Origin: Pseudomonas sp. M47T1 | GTDB taxonomy: Bacteria; Pseudomonadota; Gammaproteobacteria; Pseudomonadales; Pseudomonadaceae | NCBI RefSeq assembly: GCF_000263855.1 | Contig: NZ_AJWX01000003.1 | Coordinates: forward strand, 248,001 to 312,000 | Direction: 5' to 3' | DNA length: 64,000 bases | Shown: positions 1-17,226 of the stretch, one piece after another | How positions within the stretch are numbered: the first letter of the stretch is position 1 | Layout: every line of letters starts with the position of its first letter | Made by a program: the position numbers and the translations under genes | The notes under the pieces: model-generated | What the model saw: only the letters and a program-made list of their open reading frames with translations | Database searches by the model: none | Told to the model about the DNA's origin: nothing

Positions 1-751
1 ACACGACTCGATCAGCACCGGTACCTACACCGTTGATGAAATCTTCGACTTCATCGACAAGGAAGGCAGCAGCTTCACCAACCTGAAGGCCTCCGTGGGC
101 TGGTCCGACTCCACCCTGAACAAAGGCACGCTGCCTACCCGTGGTCACTCGCAAAGCCTGACGTTTGAAACCACCACGCCTGGCAGCGACCTGTCGTTCT
201 ACAAGGTCGACTACCGTGGCCAGTTGTTCGCGCCGCTCAGCGATACCTACACCCTGCGCCTGCACTCGGAGCTGGGCTACGGTGACGGCTTCGGCGATAC
301 CCACGGGCTGCCGTTCTATGAGAACTACTACGCCGGTGGTTTCAACTCCGTCCGCGGTTTCAAGGACAGCACCCTGGGCCCACGCAGCACCCCGAGTACC
401 GGCAAGAACGGTACTGCGATTGACCCGGACCAGAGCCCTGAAGCCTTCGGTGGTAACGTCCTGATCACCGGCGGTGCCGAAGTCCTGTTCCCGATGCCGT
501 TCGTGAAAGACCAGCGTTCCCTGCGGACCTCGTTGTTCCTGGACATGGGTAGCACGTTCGACACCAATTGCTCGTCGACCTCCAAGTACTGTGAAAGTGT
601 CGACTTCTCGCAAATGGCCGCCTCCGTCGGTCTGGGCGTGACCTGGGTCACCGCGCTGGGTCCTCTGAGCTTCAGCTTGGCCACGCCGATCAAGAAGCCT
701 GATTACTCTGAAACCCAGATCTTCCAATTCTCCCTGGGCCAGACCTTCTAA
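1..751 (+). CDS. bamA: BamA outer-membrane assembly factor, C-terminal part
   Basis: The reading frame is open from the window edge (frame of position 2), so only about the last 249 residues are present. They form the Omp85 beta-barrel: alternating amphipathic strands, the VRGF motif of the inward-folded loop 6 (codons near 346-357), and a terminal phenylalanine (GQTF, stop at 749-751) typical of outer-membrane barrels. BamA is the essential core of the BAM complex that folds and inserts outer-membrane proteins. skp follows 39 bp downstream, then lpxD, the standard gamma-proteobacterial order, which supports the call. The POTRA domains lie outside the window. Confidence 0.97.
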   Translation, partial: HDSISTGTYTVDEIFDFIDKEGSSFTNLKASVGWSDSTLNKGTLPTRGHSQSLTFETTTPGSDLSFYKVDYRGQLFAPLSDTYTLRLHSELGYGDGFGDTHGLPFYENYYAGGFNSVRGFKDSTLGPRSTPSTGKNGTAIDPDQSPEAFGGNVLITGGAEVLFPMPFVKDQRSLRTSLFLDMGSTFDTNCSSTSKYCESVDFSQMAASVGLGVTWVTALGPLSFSLATPIKKPDYSETQIFQFSLGQTF

Positions 752-790
752 GGTCTGCTCAACCGACAACAGTTTCCGTAGGAGTGCATC

Positions 791-1300
791 GTGCGTAAGT
801 TGACACAAATGGTTCTTCTGGCAGCCACCCTGGCCGCTACCGCCACCCCAGCGTTTGCCGACATGAAAATTGCCGTGCTGAACTATCAGATGGCCCTGCT
901 GGAGTCGGACGCTGCCAAGCAGTACGCCGTTGACGCCGAGAAGAAATTCGGCCCGCAACTGACCAAGCTCAAGGCCCTGGAAAGCAGCGCCAAGGGTATC
1001 CAGGACCGCCTGGTGAACGGTGGCGACAAGCTGCCACAAGGCGACCGCGAGAAACTGGAACTGGACTTCAAGCAGAAGGCCCGTGACTACCAGTTCCAGT
1101 CCAAGGAGCTGAACGAAGCCAAGGCCAACGCCGACCGCGACATGCTCAAGACCCTGAAGCCGAAGCTGGACGGCGCCGTTGAAGAAGTTATCAAGAACGG
1201 TGGCTTTGACCTGGTTCTCGAGCGCGGCGCTGTGATCGATGTCAAACCGCAATATGACATCACTCGCCAAGTCATCGAGCGCATGAACAAAGCGCGCTGA
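791..1300 (+). CDS. skp: Skp/OmpH periplasmic chaperone
   Basis: A 169-aa protein with a GTG start preceded by AGGAGT at 780-785. A signal peptide covers about residues 1-23 (basic MRK, hydrophobic core, cleavage after PAFA). The mature part is rich in Lys, Glu and Ala and predicted to be coiled-coil, as in the tentacle arms of the Skp trimer. Skp escorts unfolded outer-membrane proteins across the periplasm to BamA, encoded immediately upstream. Its stop is 2 bp before lpxD, so it is probably co-transcribed and coupled with the lipid A genes. Length and context match the OmpH family well. Confidence 0.95.
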   Translation: MRKLTQMVLLAATLAATATPAFADMKIAVLNYQMALLESDAAKQYAVDAEKKFGPQLTKLKALESSAKGIQDRLVNGGDKLPQGDREKLELDFKQKARDYQFQSKELNEAKANADRDMLKTLKPKLDGAVEEVIKNGGFDLVLERGAVIDVKPQYDITRQVIERMNKAR

Positions 1301-1302
1301 TC

Positions 1303-2358
1303 ATGACCGTGACCCTGAAGCTCGGCCAATTGGCCGAGTTCCTCGGTGCTACCCTGCGGGGCAGCGAGGAAACCGAAATTACCGGGCTGGCCACTTTGCA
1401 AGAGGCCGGCCCAGGTCAGTTGAGCTTCCTGGCAAACCCCCAGTACCGCAAGTTCCTGCCCGACTGCAAGGCGGCTGCCGTATTGCTCAAGGCGGCAGAC
1501 GCCGAAGGCTACGAAGGCGCGTCGCTGGTCGTTGCCGACCCGTACCTGGCCTATGCCCGTGTGTCCCACCTGTTCGACCCCAAGCCCAAGGCGGCCGTCG
1601 GCATTCACGCCAGCGCCGTGGTGGCCGACGACGCCGTGGTTGACCCCACGGCCAGCATCGGCCCGTTTGCGGTGATCGAAAGCGGCGCGCACATCGGCGC
1701 CGGCACCACCATCGGCGCCCATTGCTTCATCGGTGCGCGCTGCGTGATTGGTGAAGGCGGCTGGTTGGCCCCGCGCGTCACGCTGTACCACGACGTGCGC
1801 ATTGGCCATCGCGTGGTGGTTCAGTCTGGGGCGGTGCTGGGCGGCGAAGGCTTCGGCTTTGCCAACGAGAAGGGCGTGTGGAACAAGATCGCCCAGGTGG
1901 GTGGCGTCAGCATTGGCGATGACGTGGAAATCGGCGTGAACACCGCCGTTGACCGCGGCGCACTGGCCGACACGGTCATCGGCAATGGCGTGAAGCTCGA
2001 CAACCAGATCCAGATCGCCCACAACGTGCAGATCGGCGACAACACCGCCATGGCAGCGTGCGTCGGCATCTCCGGCAGCACCAAAATCGGCAAGAATTGC
2101 ATGCTGGCCGGCGGCGTGGGCCTGGTGGGCCATATTGATATTTGTGACGGTGTGTTCATTACCGGCATGACCATGGTGACCCATTCGATCACCGAGCCAG
2201 GGGCTTATTCCTCGGGCACAGCGATGCAGCCTGCGGGTGAATGGCGCAAGAGCGCCGCACGCCTGCGACAGATAGATGACATGTTCCGTCGTCTCAAACA
2301 GGTAGAAAAGCGTGTCGAAGCCGTGACCCCGGGCGACAAAGCATCATCTGATGGCTGA
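1303..2358 (+). CDS. lpxD: UDP-3-O-(3-hydroxyacyl)glucosamine N-acyltransferase
   Basis: A 351-aa protein. LpxD adds the second hydroxyacyl chain, at the amino group, from acyl-ACP to UDP-3-O-acylglucosamine in the third step of lipid A synthesis in the cytosol. Residues about 1-100 form the uridine-binding domain. Residues about 105-320 are hexapeptide repeats (I-G-x-G patterns) of a left-handed beta-helix trimer. The conserved catalytic histidine is His240 in IAHNV. The C-terminal helix would bind ACP. The start lies 2 bp after the skp stop, so it is an operon member. The 112-bp gap to fabZ is the largest within this lipid A cluster. Confidence 0.97.
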   Translation: MTVTLKLGQLAEFLGATLRGSEETEITGLATLQEAGPGQLSFLANPQYRKFLPDCKAAAVLLKAADAEGYEGASLVVADPYLAYARVSHLFDPKPKAAVGIHASAVVADDAVVDPTASIGPFAVIESGAHIGAGTTIGAHCFIGARCVIGEGGWLAPRVTLYHDVRIGHRVVVQSGAVLGGEGFGFANEKGVWNKIAQVGGVSIGDDVEIGVNTAVDRGALADTVIGNGVKLDNQIQIAHNVQIGDNTAMAACVGISGSTKIGKNCMLAGGVGLVGHIDICDGVFITGMTMVTHSITEPGAYSSGTAMQPAGEWRKSAARLRQIDDMFRRLKQVEKRVEAVTPGDKASSDG

Positions 2359-2470
2359 TACCATTTCCATATCAAGTGTGCACAGCCGCTAAACTGCCTC
2401 CTTGATTTGCAATAGGAGTGCTGCGCGTCAGTCGCGCGCTCCCTATCTTTTATACAGGCTTCCCCCCGAA

Positions 2471-2911
2471 ATGATGGACATCAACGAGATTCGCGAATAC
2501 CTGCCTCACCGTTACCCGTTCCTGCTGGTGGACCGTGTAGTGGAGCTGGACGTCGAGGCACAGCGCATTCGCGCCTACAAGAATGTCAGCATCAACGAGC
2601 CATTCTTCAACGGCCACTTCCCGCAGCACCCGATCATGCCGGGCGTGCTGATCATTGAGGCAATGGCCCAGGCAGCTGGTATTCTTGGTTTCAAGATGCT
2701 GGACGTGAAACCGGCCGACGGTACCCTTTATTACTTCGTGGGGTCCGACAAACTGCGTTTCCGCCAGCCGGTGATGCCGGGCGACCAACTGATCCTGGAA
2801 GCCAAGTTCCTGAGCTGCAAGCGCCAGATCTGGAAATTCGAGTGCCAGGCCTCGGTAGACGGCAAGCCGGTGTGCTCGGCTGAAATCATTTGTGCGGAAC
2901 GCAAGCTATGA
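2471..2911 (+). CDS. fabZ: 3-hydroxyacyl-ACP dehydratase FabZ
   Basis: A 146-aa hot-dog-fold dehydratase that removes water from 3-hydroxyacyl-ACP in fatty acid elongation. The catalytic His lies in GHFPQHP and the Glu in IIEAMAQ on the long central helix. The open frame extends upstream to 2402, but the ATG at 2471 ([17 protein letters not shown]) gives the normal family length and N-terminus. FabZ competes with LpxA for 3-hydroxyacyl-ACP, and the two genes overlap by the tetranucleotide ATGA at 2908-2911, which suggests translational coupling between phospholipid and lipid A supply. Confidence 0.97.
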   Translation: MMDINEIREYLPHRYPFLLVDRVVELDVEAQRIRAYKNVSINEPFFNGHFPQHPIMPGVLIIEAMAQAAGILGFKMLDVKPADGTLYYFVGSDKLRFRQPVMPGDQLILEAKFLSCKRQIWKFECQASVDGKPVCSAEIICAERKL

Positions 2912-3684
2912 GTTTGATTGACCCTCGCGCCATCATCGACCCGTCGGCCATTCTGGCCGACGGCGTCGAGGTCGGCCCTTGGTCGATCGTTGGCGCTGGT
3001 GTTGAAATCGGCGAGGGGACCGTCATCGGCCCCCACGTGATTCTCAAGGGGCCTACCCGAATCGGTAAGCACAATCGCATCTACCAGTTCTCCTCGGTAG
3101 GCGAAGACACCCCTGACCTCAAGTACAAGGGCGAAGAGACGCGCCTGGTGATCGGTGATCACAACGTCATTCGCGAAGGCGTGACCATTCATCGCGGTAC
3201 CGTACAGGACCGCGCCGAAACCACCCTGGGCGACCATAACCTGGTCATGGCCTATGCCCACATCGGCCACGACAGCGTTATCGGCAACCACTGCATCCTG
3301 GTCAACAACACGGCGCTGGCGGGCCACGTGCACGTGGATGACTGGGCGATCCTGTCCGGTTTCACCCTGGTGCACCAGTTCTGCCACATCGGCGCCCACA
3401 GTTTCTCAGGCATGGGCACGGCCATTGGCAAGGACGTCCCGGCCTACGTGACCGTGTTCGGCAACCCAGCCGAGGCCCGCAGCATGAACTTCGAAGGCAT
3501 GCGCCGTCGTGGTTTCAGCGACGAGGTCATTCATGCCCTGCGTCGAGCCTACAAGACGGTCTACCGTCAAGGCCTCACCGTCGACCAGGCCATTGCCGAG
3601 CTGGCCGAGCCGGCTGCCCTGCACCCTGAAGTGGACGTGTTCCTGCGTTCCATCCAGACCTCGACCCGCGGCATTACCCGCTGA
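2908..3684 (+). CDS. lpxA: UDP-N-acetylglucosamine O-acyltransferase LpxA
   Basis: A 258-aa acyltransferase for the first step of lipid A synthesis: transfer of a 3-hydroxyacyl chain from ACP to the 3-OH of UDP-GlcNAc. Hexapeptide repeats run from about residue 5 to 185, followed by the C-terminal helical domain. The AHIGHD motif contains the catalytic base, His121 (equivalent to E. coli His125). The frame is open further upstream, but the ATG overlapping the fabZ stop gives the correct length. The stop shares one base with the lpxB start (3684). Confidence 0.97.
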   Translation: MSLIDPRAIIDPSAILADGVEVGPWSIVGAGVEIGEGTVIGPHVILKGPTRIGKHNRIYQFSSVGEDTPDLKYKGEETRLVIGDHNVIREGVTIHRGTVQDRAETTLGDHNLVMAYAHIGHDSVIGNHCILVNNTALAGHVHVDDWAILSGFTLVHQFCHIGAHSFSGMGTAIGKDVPAYVTVFGNPAEARSMNFEGMRRRGFSDEVIHALRRAYKTVYRQGLTVDQAIAELAEPAALHPEVDVFLRSIQTSTRGITR

Positions 3685-4823
3685 TGGCATTGCCAGGCAC
3701 ACTGCGGGTTGCGCTGGTAGCGGGCGAGGCCAGCGGCGATATCCTTGGCGCCGGGCTGATGCAGGCGCTGAAGGCGCGTCACCCTGACATCGAGTTCATG
3801 GGTGTGGGTGGCCCGCTGATGGAGGCCCAGGGCCTGGTCTCCGAGTTCCCCATGGAGCGCCTGGCGGTCATGGGCCTGGTCGAGGTGTTGGGCCGCCTGC
3901 GCGAGCTGCTGGCACGCCGCAAGCTGTTGATCCAGACCTTGATCGAGCGCAAGCCGGATGTGTTCATCGGCATCGATGCTCCCGATTTCACCCTCAACAT
4001 CGAACTCAAGCTGCGTCAGGCCGGGATCAAGACCGTGCACTACGTCAGCCCCTCGGTGTGGGCGTGGCGGCAGAAGCGCGTGCTGAAAATCCGCGAAGGC
4101 TGCGACCTGATGCTGACGCTGTTCCCCTTCGAAGCCAAGTTCTATGAAGAGAAGGGCGTGCCGGTGCGCTTTGTGGGCCACTCGCTGGCCGACACCATCC
4201 CCTTGACGGCTGACCGTGCCCAGGCGCGGGCCGAGCTGGGCCTGCCACTGGATGGCGAAGTGGTCGCCCTGATGCCGGGCAGTCGTGGTGGCGAAGTAGG
4301 GCGCCTGGGTGAGCTGTTCCTTGACGCTGCCCAGCGCCTTCTGGCTGTGCGCCCGGACATCCGCTTCGTGCTGCCCTGCGCCAACGCCGCGCGGCGTGCG
4401 CAGATCGAAACCATGCTGGTTGGCCGCCACCTGCCGCTGACCCTGCTCGACGGCCAGTCCCATTGCGCGCTGGCGGCCTGCGATGCGGTGCTGATTGCCT
4501 CGGGTACGGCCACCCTTGAAGCGCTGCTGTACAAGCGCCCCATGGTGGTGGCCTACCGGTTGGCAGGGCTGAGCTATTGGATTCTCAAGCGCATGGTGAA
4601 AAGCCCCTACGTGTCGCTGCCCAACCTGCTGGCCCAGCGCTTGCTGGTGCCCGAGTTGCTGCAGGACGCCGCCACCCCCGAAGCGCTGGTCAACACCCTG
4701 CTACCCTTGCTGGATAACGGCCAGGAACAGACCCAGGGCTTTGACGACATTCACCGCACCCTGCGCCGCGATGCCTCCAACCAGGCCGCCGACGGGGTAC
4801 TGGCACTGCTGGCAAAACAATGA
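3684..4823 (+). CDS. lpxB: Lipid-A-disaccharide synthase
   Basis: A 379-aa GT19 glycosyltransferase that condenses UDP-2,3-diacylglucosamine with lipid X to the tetra-acyl-disaccharide precursor of lipid A at the inner-membrane face. The N-terminal AGEASGD motif (about residues 11-17) and GVGGPLM are family signatures. SVWAWRQKR and [10 protein letters not shown] mark the nucleotide-sugar-binding half. The start overlaps the lpxA stop by one base, and the 3' end overlaps rnhB by four bases, so the genes are tightly coupled. Confidence 0.97.
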   Translation: MALPGTLRVALVAGEASGDILGAGLMQALKARHPDIEFMGVGGPLMEAQGLVSEFPMERLAVMGLVEVLGRLRELLARRKLLIQTLIERKPDVFIGIDAPDFTLNIELKLRQAGIKTVHYVSPSVWAWRQKRVLKIREGCDLMLTLFPFEAKFYEEKGVPVRFVGHSLADTIPLTADRAQARAELGLPLDGEVVALMPGSRGGEVGRLGELFLDAAQRLLAVRPDIRFVLPCANAARRAQIETMLVGRHLPLTLLDGQSHCALAACDAVLIASGTATLEALLYKRPMVVAYRLAGLSYWILKRMVKSPYVSLPNLLAQRLLVPELLQDAATPEALVNTLLPLLDNGQEQTQGFDDIHRTLRRDASNQAADGVLALLAKQ

Positions 4824-5461
4824 CCACACAATTGCAAATGGGTCTGGACTACACCCTGGTCGAAGACCTGGTCGCCGGTGTCGACGAAGTGGGCCGTGGC
4901 CCGCTGTGCGGCGCGGTGGTCACCGCTGCGGTGATTCTTGACCCGAACCGGCCGATCCAGGGGCTCAATGACTCCAAGAAACTGACCGAGGCCAAACGAG
5001 AGAGGCTGTTCGACGAAATCTGTGAAAAGGCCCTGAGCTGGCACATCGCCCGCGCCGAGGTCGAGGAGATCGATGCGCTGAACATCCTGCACGCCACCAT
5101 GCTGGCCATGCAGCGCGCCGTGGAAGGCCTGCACATCACCCCGAAAATGGCCCTGATCGACGGCAACCGCTGCCCGAAACTGGCCGTGCCCAGCGCTCCG
5201 GTGGTGCAGGGTGACGCGAAGGTGCCGGCCATCGCCGCCGCGTCCATCCTGGCCAAGGTCAGCCGTGATCGTGAGATGGCTGCCTTTGAGCTGATCTACC
5301 CGGGTTACGGCATCGGCGGTCACAAGGGTTATCCAACGCCTGTCCATCTGGAAGCCTTGGCGCGTCTCGGCCCTACGCCGATTCACCGGCGTTCGTTTGC
5401 GCCCGTCCGTCAGGCGTATGAAGCTCGGGCGATGCTGGACACAGATCTCGCAGAAAGCTGA
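4820..5461 (+). CDS. rnhB: Ribonuclease HII
   Basis: A 213-aa type 2 RNase H that cleaves RNA in RNA/DNA hybrids and removes single ribonucleotides from DNA. The active-site Asp-Glu pair is seen in [12 protein letters not shown] (about residues 21-32), with further carboxylates in ALIDGN and the C-terminal GHKGYPT region. It is the last gene of the lpx cluster (ATGA overlap with lpxB) and is followed by a long inverted-repeat element before dnaE. The last ~10 residues are less conserved in character than the core. Confidence 0.96.
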   Translation: MTTQLQMGLDYTLVEDLVAGVDEVGRGPLCGAVVTAAVILDPNRPIQGLNDSKKLTEAKRERLFDEICEKALSWHIARAEVEEIDALNILHATMLAMQRAVEGLHITPKMALIDGNRCPKLAVPSAPVVQGDAKVPAIAAASILAKVSRDREMAAFELIYPGYGIGGHKGYPTPVHLEALARLGPTPIHRRSFAPVRQAYEARAMLDTDLAES

Positions 5462-5484
5462 AATCGGCCCACAAAAACTCCCCA

Positions 5485-5829
5485 GCCATACAAACAGGGC
5501 GGGTAGCGGAGATGCCACTGGAATGGCACGCTGAAAACAAACTGTGGGAGGGGGCTCTGCCCCCGAAGCGCCGCGCGGGCGGCCCGCGGTCTCAAGAGCG
5601 CAGCAAACCCCAAGCGCACCCCTCCCAGCCTCCCCCCGGTCGATATCGCCGTTGCCGCCAGACTGAAGCGGGGGGTGGCTGGCAGGCGCCAGTCGATGTT
5701 TCAACTGCGGTCATGAGACCGCGCGCCGCCCGCGCGGCGCTTCCCCGCCTCACGCGCAAGCCCGGTCCCACGTTTGTTTCGGGCCAGTTATGCCTGTGGC
5801 ATTTGCGCAGTCCGCCTTGTTTGTACGGC
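5485..5829 (+). repeat. 345-bp long inverted-repeat (MITE-like) element
   Basis: The region between rnhB and dnaE (457 bp) is largely one imperfect palindrome. The left arm is 5485-5594 and the right arm 5714-5829, separated by about 119 bp. The outer ends match as GCCATACAAACAGGGCGG against the reverse complement of CCGCCTTGTTTGTACGGC. The inner ends share GAAGCGCCGCGCGGGCGGC and GCGGTCTCA. ATGCCAC and ACAAAC blocks pair in between. No coding capacity is evident. It resembles a miniature inverted-repeat element or compound REP unit; no clear target duplication was seen. Confidence 0.7.
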
Positions 5830-5918
5830 ATTGGATGTGCGTTGCCCTGGTTATGCTCAAGTAACCACCATTACGGTACAATCGCGCTTTTGTTGTTTTG
5901 TGCACCTATAGGATCACC

Positions 5919-9440
<3,522 letters not shown>

Positions 9441-9568
9441 GCCAGTCAAAGGTGACTAGACTCGACCCAGATCGTTAAACTCGACCTCAATGCGCCCTTT
9501 CCCGTATGGTGGGGTGCCTAACGGATCAACCGGCCGGCCGTTTGGCCGTCGACCCAAGACGGATGCCT

Positions 9569-10516
9569 ATGAACCCGAATTTTCTTGATTTCGAACAGCC
9601 GATCGCTGACCTGCAAGCCAAGATCGAAGAATTGCGCCTGGTCGGCAACGACAACTCGCTGAACATCAGCGATGAGATCGCTCGCCTGCAAGACAAGAGC
9701 AGTACCCTGACCGAAAGCATTTTCGGCAACCTGACCAGCTGGCAGATCGCCCGCATGGCGCGTCACCCGCGCCGTCCGTACACCCTGGACTACATCCAGC
9801 ACATCTTCACCGAGTTCGATGAGCTGCACGGCGACCGTCACTTCTCCGACGACGCTGCCATCGTGGGCGGTATCGCTCGCCTGGACGACCAGCCAGTGAT
9901 GGTCATCGGTCACCAGAAAGGCCGCGAAGTGCGCGAGAAGGTTCGCCGCAACTTCGGCATGCCGCGCCCTGAAGGCTACCGCAAGGCGTGCCGCCTGATG
10001 GAAATGGCCGAACGCTTCAAGATGCCGATCCTGACCTTCATCGACACGCCGGGCGCCTACCCCGGCATCGATGCCGAAGAGCGCAACCAGAGCGAAGCCA
10101 TCGCCTGGAACTTGCGTGTCATGGCGCGCCTGAAAACCCCGATCATCGCCACCGTGATCGGTGAAGGTGGTTCGGGCGGTGCACTGGCCATTGGCGTGTG
10201 CGACCAGCTGAACATGCTGCAATATTCCACCTACGCGGTGATCTCGCCGGAAGGCTGCGCCTCCATTCTGTGGAAAACCGCCGAGAAGGCCCCGGACGCT
10301 GCCGAAGCCATGGGCATCACTGCCGAGCGCTTGAAAGGCCTGGGTATCGTCGACAAGGTCATCCAGGAGCCGCTGGGCGGCGCCCACCGTGACCCGGCTG
10401 CGGCCGCGGCACTGATCCGCAAGGAACTGGCCTCGCAACTGGCCATGCTCAAGGGCATGGACAACGAAACCCTGCTCAAGCGTCGCTACGACCGCCTGAT
10501 GAGCTACGGTCTGTAA
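9569..10516 (+). CDS. accA: Acetyl-CoA carboxylase carboxyltransferase subunit alpha
   Basis: A 315-aa alpha subunit of the biotin carboxyltransferase that, with AccD, transfers CO2 from carboxybiotin to acetyl-CoA to make malonyl-CoA for fatty acid synthesis. Residues about 1-60 are the AccA-specific helical N-terminus ([13 protein letters not shown]). The crotonase-like core follows, with [12 protein letters not shown] forming the oxyanion/CoA site. The open frame extends back to 9506, but ATG 9569 matches the family start. The gene lies 128 bp after dnaE, as in other pseudomonads. A terminator-like hairpin and a REP follow. Confidence 0.97.
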   Translation: MNPNFLDFEQPIADLQAKIEELRLVGNDNSLNISDEIARLQDKSSTLTESIFGNLTSWQIARMARHPRRPYTLDYIQHIFTEFDELHGDRHFSDDAAIVGGIARLDDQPVMVIGHQKGREVREKVRRNFGMPRPEGYRKACRLMEMAERFKMPILTFIDTPGAYPGIDAEERNQSEAIAWNLRVMARLKTPIIATVIGEGGSGGALAIGVCDQLNMLQYSTYAVISPEGCASILWKTAEKAPDAAEAMGITAERLKGLGIVDKVIQEPLGGAHRDPAAAAALIRKELASQLAMLKGMDNETLLKRRYDRLMSYGL

Positions 10517-10529
10517 TTCTCAAGTTGTT

Positions 10530-10553
10530 CAACCACCTCCTGTGGGGTGGTTG
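10530..10553 (+). terminator. Hairpin after accA
   Basis: Inverted repeat AACCACC/GGTGGTT with a short loop, 14 bp after the accA stop. There is no U-run, so termination is only likely. The adjacent REP palindrome may contribute. Confidence 0.45.
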
Positions 10554-10554
10554 G

Positions 10555-10623
10555 TGTGGGAGCTGGCGTGCCAGCGAGCTTTTGGGGTAGCCCGAAAAGC
10601 TCGCTGGCAAGCCAGCTCCCACA
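10555..10623 (+). repeat. REP palindrome (GTGGGAGC family)
   Basis: A near-perfect 69-bp palindrome: TGTGGGAGCTGGC and TGCCAGCGAGCTTTT pair with AAAAGCTCGCTGGCA and GCCAGCTCCCACA around a loop of about 9 nt. It lies between accA and tilS. The core GTGGGAGC/GCTCCCAC is shared with the elements near 17162-17226 and 20291-20381. This is the repetitive extragenic palindrome type abundant in P. putida genomes. Confidence 0.8.
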
Positions 10624-10654
10624 TTGCGTTTCAAGGTCGATAGAGGGGGTTGTC

Positions 10655-11950
10655 ATGGATACACTATTGCACTCCCTTGCTCTGTGGCGCAGCGCCCCGC
10701 GCTGGCACATCGCGCTCTCCGGCGGCCTCGACTCCACCGTCCTGTTGCACCAGCTGGCCACCCTGGCCCGCACCGAATCATTTCCCCCCTTGCGCGCCAT
10801 CCACGTTCATCACGGCCTTCAGGCTGCGGCTGACGCCTGGCCGCACCATTGCCAGCGGCTGTGCGACGCCCTGGGCGTGCCGCTGACCGTGGTGCGCGTC
10901 CAGGTAGCCCCTGGCGCCAGCCTGGAAGCCGCCGCCCGCGATGCTCGCTACGCAGCGTTCGAGCAGGTGCTGGGGGAGGGTGAGGTGTTGCTGACCGGCC
11001 AGCATCGTGACGATCAGGCCGAGACACTGCTGTTCCGCCTGTTGCGCGGCACCGGTGTGCGAGGCCTGGCGGGCATGTCCGGGCAGCGCCCGTTGGGCCG
11101 GGGAATGCTGGTACGACCGATGTTGCAGATCAGTCGCGAGCAGCTTGAGGGCTACGCCCGGGCCAATGCGCTGGAATGGGTGGAGGACCCTTCGAACAGC
11201 GACACTCGCTTTTCGCGCAATTACTTGCGCAGCGACGTGTTGCCGGTGATCGCCCGACGCTGGCCGCGCTTTGCCCAGACCTTCGCCCGCACCGCCAGCC
11301 ACCTGGCCGAAGCGCACGCCTTGCTGGTGGAGGTGGCCGAGCAGGATCTTCAACCTGCCCAGGTGGCCTCGCCGTTTCCCTGGCTGAACCTGCCGTCACT
11401 GGCCCTTGCGCCGTTGCTGACGTTGTCCGACGCCCGCCAGCGCAATGCCTTGCAGCATTGGTTGTCTTCGCTCACGCGCTTGCCCGACAGCCAGCACTGG
11501 GCGGGCTGGCAAGACCTGCGCGACGCAGCCCCCTCGGCAACACCGGTGTGGGTTCTGGCTGATGGCCGCTTGCTGCGTGCCGGCGAGCGGCTGTGGTGGC
11601 TGGCCGACGACTGGTTGCACACGCCTGCGGGCGAATGGGAGTGGGCCGACCCTGCGCAACCGCTGTCGCTGGCCGCCAATGGCCAGGTCCGGCTGTGCGG
11701 CCTGGTGCCGCAGGGCAGGGTGCAGATTCGCTATCGCCAGGGCGGCGAAGTGCTGGAAGTGCCGGGCCGTGGCCATCGCGACCTCAAGCGCCTGCTCAAC
11801 GAAACAGGCCTGCCGCCGTTCGTGCGGGCCCGCTTGCCGCTGCTGTTCATCGATGGCCGGTTGCACGCGGTGGCCAACCTGCCGGGGCGGGGCGGCAGCG
11901 ATGCGCTTTTGCACTGGATGCCACCGCCGAACGCACAACGTTTGAGATGA
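10655..11950 (+). CDS. tilS: tRNA(Ile)-lysidine synthase
   Basis: A 431-aa enzyme that converts C34 of tRNA-Ile(CAU) to lysidine, changing its specificity from Met to Ile. The ATP-binding PP-loop SGGLDST is at about residues 22-28. The N-type ATP pyrophosphatase domain covers about 1-200, including GQHRDDQAET. The TilS middle and C-terminal substrate-binding domains follow; the C-terminal one contains VPGRGHRDLKRLL. The frame is open upstream through the REP palindrome, but ATG 10655 is the first start giving the family N-terminus. The gene is followed directly by the pyrG promoter. Confidence 0.95.
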   Translation: MDTLLHSLALWRSAPRWHIALSGGLDSTVLLHQLATLARTESFPPLRAIHVHHGLQAAADAWPHHCQRLCDALGVPLTVVRVQVAPGASLEAAARDARYAAFEQVLGEGEVLLTGQHRDDQAETLLFRLLRGTGVRGLAGMSGQRPLGRGMLVRPMLQISREQLEGYARANALEWVEDPSNSDTRFSRNYLRSDVLPVIARRWPRFAQTFARTASHLAEAHALLVEVAEQDLQPAQVASPFPWLNLPSLALAPLLTLSDARQRNALQHWLSSLTRLPDSQHWAGWQDLRDAAPSATPVWVLADGRLLRAGERLWWLADDWLHTPAGEWEWADPAQPLSLAANGQVRLCGLVPQGRVQIRYRQGGEVLEVPGRGHRDLKRLLNETGLPPFVRARLPLLFIDGRLHAVANLPGRGGSDALLHWMPPPNAQRLR

Positions 11951-11970
11951 AAGGCTGTTTCCGGTAGACT
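11942..11970 (+). promoter_or_regulatory. Predicted sigma-70 promoter of pyrG
   Basis: TTGAGA (11942-11947) and TAGACT (11965-11970) are separated by 17 bp, predicting a start near 11977 and a leader of about 140 nt before pyrG. The -35 box overlaps the tilS stop codon. Confidence 0.55.
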
Positions 11971-12098
11971 ACGCTCCCTTCTTGATACAACTTCTGTGCT
12001 TCCTCCGGAAACACGGCAGTTGCCGATTGCCAAACTGTTTTTGGCCATCGGGGGCTTCGGCCTTCCTTCGCTTTCCCCGGCGGCTCTGACCGCTTTAA

Positions 12099-16058
<3,960 letters not shown>

Positions 16059-16094
16059 GCTTTAGATGGTACAAAGCAAGCGCTGTACAGCACA

Positions 16095-16115
16095 AAGCCT
16101 GGCCTAGCCAGGCTT
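16095..16115 (+). terminator. Hairpin between eno and ftsB
   Basis: AAGCCTGGC and GCCAGGCTT form a 9-bp stem with a 3-nt loop, 36 bp after the eno stop. No T-run follows. It probably trims or partly terminates the eno transcript. Confidence 0.5.
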
Positions 16116-16156
16116 CGTGCCATCAGTACGGCCGTTAATTTCCACTGGATACCTTG

Positions 16157-16435
16157 ATGCGCAGTCCTTATTGGTTGTTCCTTGTCCTGCTGTTGCTGCT
16201 GGGAGGTTTGCAGTACCGCCTCTGGGTAGGTAATGGCAGCCTGGCCCAGGTTTCCAGCCTGGAGCAGCAGATCGCCGACCAGCACGCCGAAAACGAGCGC
16301 CTGCTGGAGCGCAACCGCGTGCTGGATGCGGAAGTGGCCGAGCTGAAGAAAGGGATGGAGACCGTCGAAGAGCGGGCTCGCCATGAACTGGGCATGGTCA
16401 AGGACGGTGAAACCCTTTACCAGTTGGCCCAATGA
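16157..16435 (+). CDS. ftsB: Cell division protein FtsB
   Basis: A 92-aa bitopic membrane protein of the FtsQBL divisome subcomplex. A short cytoplasmic N-terminus (MRSPYW) is followed by one transmembrane helix at about residues 5-22 (LFLVLLLLLGG), a periplasmic coiled coil rich in Glu, Gln and Leu (about 30-65), and the conserved C-terminal EERARHELGMVKDGE motif. A TTG codon lies just upstream (16154), but ATG 16157 is preferred. It overlaps ispD by ATGA, as in many gamma-proteobacteria. Confidence 0.96.
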   Translation: MRSPYWLFLVLLLLLGGLQYRLWVGNGSLAQVSSLEQQIADQHAENERLLERNRVLDAEVAELKKGMETVEERARHELGMVKDGETLYQLAQ

Positions 16436-17142
16436 CCTATTCCTCTCCTGCCTTCTGGGCAGTGATTCCTGCCGCAGGCGTGGGCGCCCGAATGGCAGCC
16501 GACCGGCCCAAGCAATACCTGCAACTGGGCGGCCGAACCATTCTTGAACACAGCCTGGATTGCTTTCTCGATCACCCTGGCCTGAAAGGCCTGGTGGTGA
16601 GCCTGGCTGAAGACGATCCTTACTGGCCTGGCTTGGCCAGCGCCCGTGATTCGCGCATCCAGCGCGCCCCGGGCGGCGCCGAGCGCGCCGACTCGGTGCT
16701 CAACGCCTTGTTGCACCTGCACGCCCAGGGCGCTGCCGATGACGACTGGGTGCTGGTGCATGACGCGGCGCGGCCGAACCTGTCGCGCACCGACCTGGAC
16801 AAGCTGTTGGGCGAACTGGCTCACGACCCTGTGGGTGGTTTGCTGGCGGTACCGGCCAGGGACACCCTGAAGCGTGCCGATGCCCATGGCCGCGTGGCCG
16901 AGACGGTGGACCGCAGCACCATCTGGCAGGCCTATACACCGCAGATGTTCCGCCTGGGCGCCTTGCATCGAGCGTTGGCAGACAGCCTGGTGGCTGACGT
17001 GGCCATTACCGACGAAGCCAGCGCCATGGAGTGGTCCGGCCAGGCGCCACGCCTGATCGAAGGGCGTTCGGACAACCTCAAGGTCACCCGCCCCGAAGAC
17101 CTGGAGTGGTTGCGCCAGCGCTGGGCCCTGCGCTCCCATTAA
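16432..17142 (+). CDS. ispD: 2-C-methyl-D-erythritol 4-phosphate cytidylyltransferase
   Basis: A 236-aa MEP-pathway enzyme that transfers CMP from CTP to methylerythritol phosphate in isoprenoid synthesis. The nucleotide-binding AAGVGARM and PKQY motifs are at about residues 13-28, and VHDAARP lies mid-protein. The ftsB overlap suggests translational coupling. Unlike in many enterics, ispF is not adjacent: the frmA/fghA module separates the two MEP genes here, as in other pseudomonads. Confidence 0.97.
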   Translation: MTYSSPAFWAVIPAAGVGARMAADRPKQYLQLGGRTILEHSLDCFLDHPGLKGLVVSLAEDDPYWPGLASARDSRIQRAPGGAERADSVLNALLHLHAQGAADDDWVLVHDAARPNLSRTDLDKLLGELAHDPVGGLLAVPARDTLKRADAHGRVAETVDRSTIWQAYTPQMFRLGALHRALADSLVADVAITDEASAMEWSGQAPRLIEGRSDNLKVTRPEDLEWLRQRWALRSH

Positions 17143-17161
17143 ATTTGCGTGGTCTTTTTCG

Positions 17162-17226
17162 CGGGCAGAGCTCGCTCCCACCCTTTAAATCGCAGCTGCC
17201 TTTGAGGTCGTGGGAGCGGGCTCAGG
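17162..17226 (+). repeat. REP palindrome overlapping the gfnR 3' end
   Basis: CTCGCTCCCAC (left) and GTGGGAGCGGGCT (right) face each other across about 30 bp between the convergent ispD and LysR-type genes. It belongs to the GTGGGAGC family. The right arm runs into the last codons of the regulator, so it may act as a convergent transcription boundary. Confidence 0.6.

Noticed and set aside
1087..2184. 365-codon minus-strand frame opposite skp/lpxD
   Set aside because: His/Ala/Val-rich antisense shadow of lpxD.
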